64,000 bases of DNA from Rhodococcus sp. Z13. GTDB taxonomy: Bacteria > Actinomycetota > Actinomycetes > Mycobacteriales > Mycobacteriaceae. Numbering within the stretch: the first letter of the stretch is position 1; each line of letters begins with the position of its first letter. Made by a program: the position numbers and the translations under genes. The notes under the pieces were generated by a model that saw only the letters and a program-made list of their open reading frames with translations, searched no databases and was not told the origin of the DNA. Location of the stretch: positions 4,396,668 through 4,460,667 of the forward strand of contig NZ_CP107551.1 in the NCBI RefSeq assembly GCF_025837095.1. The letters run 5' to 3'. Below are positions 1 to 7,580 of the stretch, piece after piece.

Positions 1-110
1 CGCGCTCGCCCGAGAGCACCCGCGCGGTGCTGCGGCGCATGGCGCTGGCCGCCCTCACCACCACCGCCTCGGCCGCCGCGCCGAGTCCGGCCCGAACGGA
101 GACCGCATGA
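1..110 (+). CDS. 3' end of an unidentified upstream gene
   Basis: An open frame enters from the left edge and stops at TGA 108-110. The 35 visible residues are rich in Ala, Thr and Pro near the end and show no diagnostic motif. Its stop overlaps the ATG of the thioesterase gene (ATGA, 107-110), so the two are probably translationally coupled in one operon. Its function cannot be told from this fragment. Confidence 0.55.
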   Translation, partial: RSPESTRAVLRRMALAALTTTASAAAPSPARTETA

Positions 111-877
111 GCTACTTCGAACGTCTCGGCCCGGCGTCCTTCCGCGCCACCTCGCACGTGAGCGGCGCCTGGAACGAGACCGAACAGCACATCGCGCCCG
201 CCCTGGGCCTGCTGGCCCACGTGATCGAGACCGACCGCGACGAACGGCGCGACGACGGCCTGGCCGTCGCCCGCCTGTCCTACGACATCCTCGGCACCGT
301 CCCGATCGGCCGCGTCGACACCCGGGTGGAGGTGCTGCGCCCCGGACGCACCATCGAACTCGTCGAGGCCACCCTCGTCCACGACGACCGCGCGATCGTC
401 CGCGCGCGGGCCTGGCTCATGCAGACCCGCCCCACCGACGGGGTCGCCGCCACCGCCCTGACACCGATCCCCCGGCCGCAGGAGCTCGAACCGTGGGATC
501 CGACAGCGCTGTGGCCCGGCGGATACATCGACTCGGTGGAGGTGCGCCGCGCGAGCCTCGGCGAGGGCCGTTCCTCCTACTGGGTGCGCACCGACGTGGC
601 GCTCGTGGAGGGCGACAAGGTCAGCGACCTCGCCCGGTTCGCGGGACTGTTCGACATCGCCAACGGCATGGCCGTCCTCGCCGACCCACGCCGGGTCGCC
701 TTCCCCAACGTCGACCTCACCGCGCACCTGTTCGCGGAGCCGCGCGGCGAGTGGCTCGGCTTCGACACCTCGGTGTCGTTCGGGGAGAACGGGATCGGTC
801 TGACCACCAGCGTGTTGCACGACGAGGCCGGCCCGATCGGCACGTCCTCGCAGATCCTCACCGTGCGGCCGTCCTGA
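107..877 (+). CDS. thioesterase family protein (TesB-like double hotdog)
   Basis: The 256-residue protein has the layout of actinobacterial acyl-CoA thioesterase-like proteins: an N-terminal half starting MSYFERLGPASF that ends in a hotdog-type strand region (VARLSYDILGTVPIG), and a C-terminal half with DLARFAGLFDIANGM and NVDLTAHLF. In this family the enzyme hydrolyses acyl-CoA esters in the cytoplasm; the substrate here is unknown. The ATG overlaps the stop of the upstream frame, which supports the start and an operon. The assignment rests on overall pattern, not on an identified catalytic residue. Confidence 0.75.
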   Translation: MSYFERLGPASFRATSHVSGAWNETEQHIAPALGLLAHVIETDRDERRDDGLAVARLSYDILGTVPIGRVDTRVEVLRPGRTIELVEATLVHDDRAIVRARAWLMQTRPTDGVAATALTPIPRPQELEPWDPTALWPGGYIDSVEVRRASLGEGRSSYWVRTDVALVEGDKVSDLARFAGLFDIANGMAVLADPRRVAFPNVDLTAHLFAEPRGEWLGFDTSVSFGENGIGLTTSVLHDEAGPIGTSSQILTVRPS

Positions 878-892
878 CCGCACGGCGTCCCG

Positions 893-1765
893 TCAGCCCA
901 GCAGCGCGGTGGCCAGTGTCCGGTACGCCTCGATCGGGAAGGTGAACGGATCGGCGGTGAGCACCTGAATCGCGACCTCGTCGGCACCCGCCGCGTAGTG
1001 CTTCTCGATGCCGGCCACCACGGTCTCGAGGTCGCCCCACGGGATCAGCGCGTCCATCAGCCGGTCGCTGCCGCCGCCGGCGACGTCCTCGTCGGTGTAC
1101 CCGAGCCGCCGCAGATTGTTCGAGTAGTTCGGCAGCGAGAGGTAACTGCGCATGTACTCGCGGGCGATACCGCGCGCGGTGGTCTCGTCGGTGTCGAGCA
1201 CGACCGCCACCTCCGGCGCCAGCAGCGGCCCGTCCCCGAGGGTCTGCCGGGCGAGGGCGGTGTGCTCGGCGGGCGTGAAGTAGGGGTGCGCCCCGGCGGC
1301 GCGATCGGCCGACAGCTTCAGCATGCGCGGGCCGAGGGCCGCGAGGACCCGGCGTTCGGCGGGCACCGGAGCGGCGGTCGCGTCCAGGGAATCGAGGTAC
1401 TCGACCATGCGGCTGTAGGGCCGGGTGTACGAGGTGTTCTCCCTCGCGTCGACGACCGGCGCGTGGCTGGTTCCGAGACCGAGGAGGAAGCGTCCCGGAT
1501 ACTTCCGTTCCAGGTCGGCGACGGCCGCGGCGGTTTCCTCCGGGGCGGTGTGCCAGATGCTCACGATGCCGCTCGCGAAGCCGAGCCGCGACGTCGCCGC
1601 GAGGTAGTCGTCGTAGAAGGGTGGGAAGCCGTCGGCGAAACCACCGGAAGTCCACACCCGGTCGTAGCCGAGTTCGTCCAGTCCCCGCGCCGCGGCGAGC
1701 GCCGCCTCCCGGCTCCTCCGACCGATCCAGAACGCGCCGCCCCACACACTCACCCGTCGTGTCAT
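893..1765 (-). CDS. LLM-class F420-dependent oxidoreductase
   Basis: About 290 residues with the luciferase-like monooxygenase fold. The N-terminus MTRRVSVWGGAFWIG is followed by GYDRVWTSGGF, a central ERKYPGRFLLGLGTSHAP strand typical of the family, and a C-terminal GDLETVVAGIEKHYAAGADEVAIQV stretch. Such proteins use the deazaflavin F420 (or FMN) for hydride transfer to varied substrates; the substrate is unknown. An ATG at 1777 would add four residues; neither start has a clear Shine-Dalgarno. The gene converges on the thioesterase gene with a 15-bp gap and is divergent from the histidine kinase. Confidence 0.8.
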   Translation of the reverse strand: MTRRVSVWGGAFWIGRRSREAALAAARGLDELGYDRVWTSGGFADGFPPFYDDYLAATSRLGFASGIVSIWHTAPEETAAAVADLERKYPGRFLLGLGTSHAPVVDARENTSYTRPYSRMVEYLDSLDATAAPVPAERRVLAALGPRMLKLSADRAAGAHPYFTPAEHTALARQTLGDGPLLAPEVAVVLDTDETTARGIAREYMRSYLSLPNYSNNLRRLGYTDEDVAGGGSDRLMDALIPWGDLETVVAGIEKHYAAGADEVAIQVLTADPFTFPIEAYRTLATALLG

Positions 1766-2006
1766 GTGGTCGACCATAGCGACGACACCGGGGTCCGTGC
1801 AGGAGCGCGACCACCGCACCCCTACCCGCCTGGTCCGATAGAGTCGCTTCCGGGGCTGATCAGCAAGCCCGGACAACGTGTGTTCGTCGACCGATACGGT
1901 CCTGTCCACACCGCCCTCGGGACTCGTCGGCGTAGGCCGGACCGGGAAACGGGGTGGAGATGGCAGGTTTCGCTCGTTCCCGGACCATACGGGCGGGGGT
2001 GCGGTC

Positions 2007-3671
2007 GTGAGAGATCCGTCGGTCCCCGAGACCCGCACCGAACGCCTCGCGGCGCGGCTGGTCGTGCAGAGCTGGTTCCAGGTGGCGTTCGCCGTCCTGG
2101 CCGTCTTCGCCGTGATCGGCTCGATCGTCGGCGGCGTCTTCATCCAGCGCACCGTCCAGATCACCGACGAGGTCACCGACCGGATCCAGCCCGCGATGAC
2201 CCAGGCCTACCGGCTGCAGGCCGCCCTGCTCGGCCAGCAGACCGCCGCCCGCGGCTACGCCCTCACCGGCGACACGTCGTTCCTCGAGCCCTACGAGTAC
2301 GGCCGGAACGAGGAGGTGGCCGCGAACGCCCGGCTGCGCGAGCTGCTGGCCGGGCATCCGGAACTGCTCGAGGACGTCGAGCAGATCGAGACCCTGGGGG
2401 ACGAGTGGCGCCGGCAGTACGCCGAGCCGCTCGTCGAGTCCGTCGAACCGGGGACCAACCGCAGGGTGGATCCGGCCGCGGCCGCCGCGGGCCGGGACAC
2501 CTTCGTCCGGCTCCGGGCGTTGTTCGACGCGGAGAACACCGCGTTGTCCGCCGCTCTCGAGGACCGTCTCGACGACCTGTCGCGATCGCGCACGATCCGC
2601 AACTCGGTGCTCATCGCCATGGTCGTGGCGTTCATCCTCACCGGGCTGCTCATGGTGGTGCTCGTCCACAATCTCGTCGCTGCCCCGCTCGGCCGTCTCC
2701 GCCAGGCCGCGCGGCGGGTGGCGATGGAGGAGAACTTCGATCAGCACATCTACCCGCAGGGACCGAAAGACATCCGGGCCCTTGCCGGCGACGTGGAGAC
2801 CATGCGCGGCCGTATCGTCGATGCCCTCACAGAGTCGCGCCGACAGCAGGATCTGCTCGCCAAGCAGACCGCGGATCTCGACGCGCAGGCCGAGGAACTA
2901 CGACGTTCCAACACCGAACTCGAGCAGTTCGCCTACGTCGCCTCACACGACCTGCAGGAGCCGCTGCGCAAGGTCGCGTCCTTCTGCCAGCTGCTCGAGA
3001 AACGCTACGGCGACATCCTCGACGAGCGCGGGCAGCAGTACGTGCACTACGCCGTCGACGGCGCGAAGCGGATGCAGGTGCTCATCAACGACCTGCTGGA
3101 GTTCTCTCGCGTCGGCCGCATCCACGACGCGTACGTGCAGGTCGATCTGGGGCGTTCCCTGGACAAGGCGCTGGCCAATCTGTCGACCTCCGTGGAGGAG
3201 ACGCAGGCCCGCATCGAACGGCCCGACTCGCTTCCGGAGATCGTCGGCGACCCCACGCTGCTGACGATGCTGTGGCAGAACCTGATCGGGAACGCGATCA
3301 AGTTCCGTCACCCCGACCGCGCTCCGGTCGTGCGGATCGAGTGCGAACGCATCGGAGAGGCGGACGGAGAGGCCGAGGGGCAGTGGCAGCTGTCGGTCAC
3401 CGACAACGGCATCGGGATCGACAAGGAGTTCGCCGACAAGGTCTTCGTCATCTTCCAGCGTCTGCACGCCCGCGACGACTATCCGGGTACCGGCATCGGC
3501 CTGGCGTTGTGCAAGAAGATCGTCGAGTATCACGGGGGACGCATCCGGATCGACACCGATTACACCGACGCCCACTCCGGGGGAACTCGAATCTGCTTCA
3601 CCCTCGGATCCTCAGCCCGCCCCGCCGAACCGGTGAAGCACGGGAGCGACACACCAGGAGCACCATCGTGA
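2007..3671 (+). CDS. sensor histidine kinase with CHASE3 and HAMP domains
   Basis: Membrane sensor of a two-component system. With the GTG at 2007 (purine-rich GGGCGGGGG upstream) it has 554 residues: a membrane segment at about 16-45, an extracytoplasmic helical CHASE3-type region (QQTAARGYALTGDTSFLEPY), a second membrane segment near 200-225, HAMP, and a phytochrome-type dimerisation region with the phospho-acceptor His in ASHDLQEPLRKV (about 313). The ATP-binding domain shows NLIGNAIKF, DNGIGID and GTGIGLALCKKIV. An upstream ATG at 1878 would add 43 unlikely residues. The stop overlaps the response-regulator start (GTGA), so the two proteins are partners. The signal sensed is unknown. Confidence 0.88.
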   Translation: MRDPSVPETRTERLAARLVVQSWFQVAFAVLAVFAVIGSIVGGVFIQRTVQITDEVTDRIQPAMTQAYRLQAALLGQQTAARGYALTGDTSFLEPYEYGRNEEVAANARLRELLAGHPELLEDVEQIETLGDEWRRQYAEPLVESVEPGTNRRVDPAAAAAGRDTFVRLRALFDAENTALSAALEDRLDDLSRSRTIRNSVLIAMVVAFILTGLLMVVLVHNLVAAPLGRLRQAARRVAMEENFDQHIYPQGPKDIRALAGDVETMRGRIVDALTESRRQQDLLAKQTADLDAQAEELRRSNTELEQFAYVASHDLQEPLRKVASFCQLLEKRYGDILDERGQQYVHYAVDGAKRMQVLINDLLEFSRVGRIHDAYVQVDLGRSLDKALANLSTSVEETQARIERPDSLPEIVGDPTLLTMLWQNLIGNAIKFRHPDRAPVVRIECERIGEADGEAEGQWQLSVTDNGIGIDKEFADKVFVIFQRLHARDDYPGTGIGLALCKKIVEYHGGRIRIDTDYTDAHSGGTRICFTLGSSARPAEPVKHGSDTPGAPS

Positions 3672-4117
3672 ACCATTCCGCCGCTCGGCCGGTCGACGTC
3701 CTGCTCGTCGAGGACGATCCCGGCGACGAACTGATGACCCGTGAGGCGTTCGAACAGAACAAGATCGGGAACACCCTGCACGTCGTGCGCGACGGCGAGG
3801 AGGCCCTCGACTTCCTGTACCGCCGCGGGCGGCACGCCGACGCCCCCCGCCCGGATCTGGTCCTGCTCGACCTCAACCTTCCCAAGTACGACGGCCGGCA
3901 GGTGCTGACGCAGATCAAGTCCGACCCGGACCTGGCCGAGATCCCCGTCGTGGTGCTCACGACGTCTTCGGCCGAGGAGGACGTCCTGCGCAGCTACCGA
4001 CTGCACGCCAACGCGTACGTCACCAAGCCGGTCGATCTGGACCAGTTCCTCGGTGCCGTCCGGCAGATCGACGAGTTCTTCGTGCAGGTGGTGCGGTTGC
4101 CGGGTCGGCGCGGCTAG
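3668..4117 (+). CDS. response regulator, single receiver domain (Rcp1-like)
   Basis: The 149-residue protein is one CheY-like receiver domain with no output domain. It shows the acidic pair in LLVEDDPGDE, the phospho-acceptor Asp in PDLVLLDLNLPKYDG, the Thr/Ser in VVLTTSSAEED and the conserved Lys in AYVTKPVDL. This is the Rcp1 type that accompanies phytochrome-like kinases with the SHDLQEPLR motif. It starts at a GTG inside the kinase stop (3668-3671), so the pair is translationally coupled. It probably works by protein contact or as a phospho-relay intermediate, because no DNA-binding domain is present. Confidence 0.9.
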   Translation: MNHSAARPVDVLLVEDDPGDELMTREAFEQNKIGNTLHVVRDGEEALDFLYRRGRHADAPRPDLVLLDLNLPKYDGRQVLTQIKSDPDLAEIPVVVLTTSSAEEDVLRSYRLHANAYVTKPVDLDQFLGAVRQIDEFFVQVVRLPGRRG

Positions 4118-4135
4118 TGCCCCGGCACGATCGAC

Positions 4136-4162
4136 CCCCGCCCGGGTGCCTCCCGGGCGGGG
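4136..4162. terminator. hairpin terminator between convergent genes
   Basis: A perfect 11-bp stem (CCCCGCCCGGG and its complement) with a 5-nt loop lies between the response regulator stop (4117) and the DUF6480 stop (4176). Its position suits a bidirectional terminator. No U-tract follows, as is common in actinobacteria. Confidence 0.6.
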
Positions 4163-4175
4163 TGCGGTGTCCTCG

Positions 4176-4421
4176 TCAGGACAGTATGCCGATGATCACG
4201 ACCAGGAAGACCACCGCGATCACGGCGACCGCCAGCAGTGTCAGCCAGCCGCTGATCGGAAAGCGTTTCCTGGTGTCCGGTTCCGGCGCCGAGAGCCCCG
4301 AGGTGGTGCCGGAGTCCGGCGGCGTCGATCCGGGAGGTACTCCCCCACCGGGCTCGAGGTCGGGGGTGCGGGACGGGTCGGGGTCCTGATTGCCGTGCGG
4401 TTGGGGATCCGGGACTGACAC
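4176..4421 (-). CDS. DUF6480-like small membrane protein
   Basis: An 81-residue protein with a polar, Pro/Gly-rich N-terminus carrying the family signature DPDPSRTPDLEPGGGVPPG, and one C-terminal membrane helix (ISGWLTLLAVAVIAVVFLVVIIGIL). The GTG at 4421 was chosen because AAAGGAGA lies just upstream; longer in-frame starts would run into the tandem repeat. The family is common and uncharacterised in actinobacteria. The gene is divergent from the alcohol dehydrogenase and convergent with the two-component operon. Confidence 0.75.
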   Translation of the reverse strand: MSVPDPQPHGNQDPDPSRTPDLEPGGGVPPGSTPPDSGTTSGLSAPEPDTRKRFPISGWLTLLAVAVIAVVFLVVIIGILS

Positions 4422-4527
4422 GGGATCTCCTTTCGTCGATCGTCCGAAGAGGCACGTCGCATGTGCCTGTCCGACGGAAGCTCCCTTCAGCGGAAGTCCC
4501 TGCACTGCCGCATACCCCTCGGCTCCC

Positions 4528-4606
4528 GCCACAAACGACCCCCGCCACGAACGACCCCCGCCACGAACGACCCCCGCCACGAACGACCCCCGCCACGAAC
4601 GACCCC
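4528..4606. repeat. five tandem copies of a 16-bp repeat
   Basis: The unit gccacgaacgaccccc occurs five times head to tail at 4528, 4544, 4560, 4576 and 4592. The first copy has one change (acaaac) and the last lacks one C. It lies between the divergent DUF6480 and alcohol dehydrogenase starts. A 16-bp period does not preserve a reading frame, so it is unlikely to code. It could be a multi-site regulatory element or simple slippage expansion. Confidence 0.9.
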
Positions 4607-4678
4607 GCCGGGCGTTTGCCGCCCGGGCACCGGGGTAGGCACCCGCAGGACGCATTCCCGACGAGCCGAGGAGCGACG

Positions 4679-5860
4679 ATGAAGGCAGTGACATGGCAGG
4701 GCAAGCGGTCGGTGAGCGTCGAGACGGTGCCCGACCCGCGGATCGAAGATCCCGGTGACGCGATCGTCCGCATCACCAGCACCAACATCTGCGGATCGGA
4801 TCTGCACCTGTACGAGGTGCTCGGCCCCTTCATGGCCCCCGGCGACATCCTCGGCCACGAACCCATGGGCATCGTCGAGGAGGTCGGCCCCGAGGTCACC
4901 CGGCTGAAGCCCGGGGACCGTGTCGTCATCCCCTTCCAGGTGTGCTGCGGGCAGTGCTTCATGTGCGAGCACGGCCTGCACTCGCAGTGCGAGACCACGC
5001 AGGTCCGTGAGCAGGGCACCGGAGCCGCGTTGTTCGGCTACTCCGAGCTGTACGGCAGTGTCCCCGGCGGGCAGGCCGAGTACCTGCGCGTCCCGCACGC
5101 GGACGCCACCCACATCAAGGTTCCCGACGGCCCCGCCGACGACCGCTTCGTCTATCTGTCCGACGTGCTGCCCACCGCGTGGCAGGGCGTCGAGTACGCC
5201 GAGATCCCCGAGGGCGGAAGCGTCACCGTGCTCGGCCTCGGACCGATCGGTGAGATGGCGGCACGCATCGCCGCGCACCGCGGTGCCCGCGTCATCGGTG
5301 TCGATCTGGTGCCGGAGCGCCTCGCACGCGCGGCGTCCCGCGGCATCGAGGTGGTCGATCTGCGCGACGTCGACGACCGTCCCGGCGACGCGATCCGGGA
5401 ACTCACCGCCGGCCGCGGCACCGATTCGGTGATCGACGCGGTGGGCATGGAAGCGCACGGCTCCCCCGGCGCGAAACTCGCCCAGACCGCCGCGGGCCTG
5501 CTGCCGTCGGCGATCTCCGAGAAGGTCATCGAGAAGGCCGGAGTCGACCGGCTTCACGCCCTCTACACCGCCTTCGACGTCGTGCGGCGCGGCGGCACCG
5601 TGTCGCTCAGCGGCGTGTACGGCGGTGCGGCGGATCCGATTCCGATGCTCACCCTGTTCGACAAGCAGCTGAGCCTGCGCATGGGTCAGGCCAACGTGTT
5701 GCGCTGGGTACCGGAGATTCTGCCCCTGCTCACCGACGAGGATCCGCTGGGCGTGGACACCTTCGCGACACACCGCCTGCCGCTCGACGAGGCGCCGCAC
5801 GCCTACGAGATCTTCCAGAAGAAGCAGGACGGCGCCATCAAGATCACGTTGCGGCCCTGA
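4679..5860 (+). CDS. zinc-dependent alcohol dehydrogenase (formaldehyde dehydrogenase-like)
   Basis: A 393-residue medium-chain dehydrogenase. The catalytic-zinc region NICGSDLHLYE and GHEPMGIVEEVG is followed by the structural-zinc cysteines in CCGQCFMCEHGLHSQC and by the nucleotide-binding loop VLGLGPIGEMAAR. The insert after the zinc lobe (FGYSELYGSVPGGQAEYLRVP) and the stretch AHGSPGAKLAQ resemble glutathione-independent formaldehyde dehydrogenase-like enzymes. It probably oxidises an alcohol or aldehyde hydrate with NAD(P) in the cytoplasm; the substrate is unproven. The ATG has GAGGAG upstream. The 16-bp repeat array lies about 70 bp before the start. Confidence 0.88.
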   Translation: MKAVTWQGKRSVSVETVPDPRIEDPGDAIVRITSTNICGSDLHLYEVLGPFMAPGDILGHEPMGIVEEVGPEVTRLKPGDRVVIPFQVCCGQCFMCEHGLHSQCETTQVREQGTGAALFGYSELYGSVPGGQAEYLRVPHADATHIKVPDGPADDRFVYLSDVLPTAWQGVEYAEIPEGGSVTVLGLGPIGEMAARIAAHRGARVIGVDLVPERLARAASRGIEVVDLRDVDDRPGDAIRELTAGRGTDSVIDAVGMEAHGSPGAKLAQTAAGLLPSAISEKVIEKAGVDRLHALYTAFDVVRRGGTVSLSGVYGGAADPIPMLTLFDKQLSLRMGQANVLRWVPEILPLLTDEDPLGVDTFATHRLPLDEAPHAYEIFQKKQDGAIKITLRP

Positions 5861-5874
5861 GGCCGGTCACGGGA

Positions 5875-5900
5875 AGGGTCCGGGGCACGCCCCGGACCCT
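5875..5900. terminator. hairpin terminator
   Basis: A perfect 12-bp stem (AGGGTCCGGGGC and its complement) with a 2-nt loop lies between the alcohol dehydrogenase stop (5860) and the convergent Hsp20 stop (5909). It suits a bidirectional terminator. Confidence 0.65.
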
Positions 5901-5908
5901 GTCCGTCG

Positions 5909-6436
5909 TCAGCGTCCTGCCGTGGCGAGCCGTTGGCCGTCCTCGGACGCCTTGCCGGCGGATTCCTTCATCGCCTCGTGCATCGGTTCGGCCGCCGCGC
6001 TCTCGATCGCGCTCTGCGATTCTTCGAGGGCGTGGTCGTGATCGGCGTCGATCACGGTGATCTTGCGCGGCTTGGCCTTGTCGGCGATCGGGATGGTCAG
6101 GCGCAGCACACCGTTTCGGTAGTGGGCCTCGATCCGGTCGGTGTCGAGGGCGTCACCGAGGAAGAGCCGGCGGGTGAACATGCCCCGCGGCCTCTCGGCC
6201 GAGATGTACTCGCGGTCCCGGTCGAGTTCCGGACGCTCGGCGCGCACGGTGAGGACGTTGCGTTCGACGTCGAGTTCGATCGATCGGGCGTCGACACCGG
6301 GAAGATCGAATTCCGCGATGAAGCGGTCGTCTTCGCGCCATGCGTCGAGGGGCATCACGGCGGGTCTGGTCATCGTGCCGAGTACCTGCTGAGTGATGCG
6401 ATCGAGATCGCGGAACGGGTCGGTGCGCATCAACAT
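5909..6436 (-). CDS. Hsp20/alpha-crystallin small heat shock protein
   Basis: A 175-residue ATP-independent chaperone that holds unfolding proteins. The N-terminus [20 protein letters not shown] leads into the alpha-crystallin domain ([32 protein letters not shown]) and ends it with [21 protein letters not shown]. The acidic Ala-rich tail from about 130 to the end is longer than usual. The start has GGAGGTGAC upstream. It is divergent from a MerR-type regulator, with a palindrome between them, the usual arrangement for HspR-like control. Confidence 0.92.
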   Translation of the reverse strand: MLMRTDPFRDLDRITQQVLGTMTRPAVMPLDAWREDDRFIAEFDLPGVDARSIELDVERNVLTVRAERPELDRDREYISAERPRGMFTRRLFLGDALDTDRIEAHYRNGVLRLTIPIADKAKPRKITVIDADHDHALEESQSAIESAAAEPMHEAMKESAGKASEDGQRLATAGR

Positions 6437-6490
6437 GGATTGTCACCTCCGACTGTCCGGCCGTCAGGAACGGCCACTCGCTTTTCAATT

Positions 6491-6512
6491 ATCTGTGCCA
6501 ATTGACACAGAT
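6491..6512. promoter_or_regulatory. near-perfect palindrome between hsp20 and merR
   Basis: Half-sites ATCTGTG and CACAGAT surround an almost palindromic CCAATTGA centre; only one base pair of 22 breaks the symmetry. It is central in the 145-bp divergent intergenic region and overlaps a TTGACA-like hexamer at 6502-6507. It does not match the HAIR (CTTGAGT-N7-ACTCAAG) or CIRCE operators. It is probably the binding site of the adjacent MerR protein. Confidence 0.6.
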
Positions 6513-6581
6513 TTATTATGGCCTCGTTCTACAATGTGGTCAAGAACCGATGGAACCGGACGAGGACGAGCGAGGAGAACG

Positions 6582-6908
6582 ATGACGCAGGATCCCACCC
6601 CGCGGTCCCAGCGCGGCGTGTACGGGATCTCGGTGGCCGCGGAGCTGTCCGGCCTCGACCCGCAGACCCTGCGCCTGTACGAACGCCGGGGCCTGCTGAA
6701 TCCTGCACGCACCGCCGGTGGAACCCGACGGTACAGCGATCACGACCTGCAGACGGTGCAGCACATCGTCGAACTGGTCTCGTCCGGCATCAACATCGCC
6801 GGGGTCGCGCGCATCCTCGAACTCGAGGCGGCCAATGCCGCGTTGCGGGCCGACATCGAGCGTCTGCGCGCCGCCCTGGGGAACGGATCCGACGCACCAC
6901 CACGGTGA
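6582..6908 (+). CDS. MerR-family regulator, HspR-like
   Basis: A 108-residue regulator. The winged helix-turn-helix VYGISVAAELSGLDPQTLRLYERRGLLNPARTAGGTRRYSDHDL is at about 14-58, followed by a short coiled coil (ARILELEAANAALRADIERLRAAL). This is the HspR pattern; HspR proteins repress heat-shock genes. The ATG with GAGGAGAACG upstream was chosen over an upstream out-of-family extension. Divergence from hsp20 suggests it controls that gene and itself through the palindrome at 6491-6512. Confidence 0.85.
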   Translation: MTQDPTPRSQRGVYGISVAAELSGLDPQTLRLYERRGLLNPARTAGGTRRYSDHDLQTVQHIVELVSSGINIAGVARILELEAANAALRADIERLRAALGNGSDAPPR

Positions 6909-7074
6909 CGCGAATGTCCGTTCCGTGCAGATGCTTGAAAAATCTGAATCATGCGATATAGGAATACTGAGTCCGGTCCACGCGGATCGGGATAGTATCG
7001 ATAACACACCTCACAGGTGCCGAGGAATGCGTCGCAGCAGGCGGCGCACCGAAAAGCAGTAAGGGGTGACATCC

Positions 7075-7230
7075 GTGCGCAGAGCGCAACACGACTCTCC
7101 CACCCGGGAACAGGCGCGGGTCGAGGAAGAGAACCTGTCGAATCAGATTGCGGACGAACCGATCCGGTGGCCCGATCCCAGCCCGCTCGAGGACTGGTGG
7201 GCCCGGGTCATGGCGAAATCCATTCCCTGA
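7075..7230 (+). CDS. small hypothetical protein (51 aa)
   Basis: GTG at 7075 with AAGGGGTG upstream opens a 51-residue frame, VRRAQHDSPTREQARVEEEN followed by a Trp- and Pro-containing tail (IRWPDPSPLEDWWARVMAKSIP). There is no membrane segment or known motif. The ribosome site and the gene-like spacing to the next small gene support a real product, but I recognise no family. Confidence 0.5.
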   Translation: MRRAQHDSPTREQARVEEENLSNQIADEPIRWPDPSPLEDWWARVMAKSIP

Positions 7231-7298
7231 TCCGGTTTCTCCGATCCGTCATGTTCCCGTCCACTTCCGACTCCGTTTCGACGAGGTAGAGGCGCACG

Positions 7299-7580
7299 AT
7301 GCCACACCGAGATCTGCTGGCCGGAAACCGGTGGGTCTTCCGTTGCGAACACTGTGATCACAGCTATCGCGCTCCGGCGCAGAACCGGCTGCACGCCGAG
7401 CTCTACGCCCATGTGAACGGCTGGGCAACCGAACCCCGGACATTGTGTCCGGGCTGTGCCACGCTGTTCGTCCACGAGGATCGTCCGGGAGTGCATCCAC
7501 CCGCGAGCGGGTACGGTGACGTGCATGGACCACTCGCACGCACCGATAGTCGATGCGCGGGCGGACTATCACCGAACTGA
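7299..7580 (+). CDS. small zinc-ribbon-like protein
   Basis: A 93-residue protein with two CxxC knuckles (CEHC near 17 and CPGC near 51), which suggests one structural zinc. GAGGTAGAGG precedes the ATG. Its 3' end overlaps the probable true start of the decarboxylase (ATG 7525) by 56 bp in another frame, an unusual overlap. Function unknown; it could bind nucleic acid or protein. Confidence 0.6.
   Translation: MPHRDLLAGNRWVFRCEHCDHSYRAPAQNRLHAELYAHVNGWATEPRTLCPGCATLFVHEDRPGVHPPASGYGDVHGPLARTDSRCAGGLSPN

Noticed and set aside
998-3667. A long open frame continuing upstream of the response regulator
   Set aside because: It is antisense to the oxidoreductase and out of frame with the histidine kinase. 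Its translation is Arg/Pro/Gly-rich without domains; only the part from 3668 is a real protein.
4528-4606. CRISPR array
   Set aside because: The 16-bp units abut with no spacers, and no cas genes are near.
6491-6512. HAIR or CIRCE heat-shock element
   Set aside because: The half-sites do not match CTTGAGT-N7-ACTCAAG or TTAGCACTC-N9-GAGTGCTAA.
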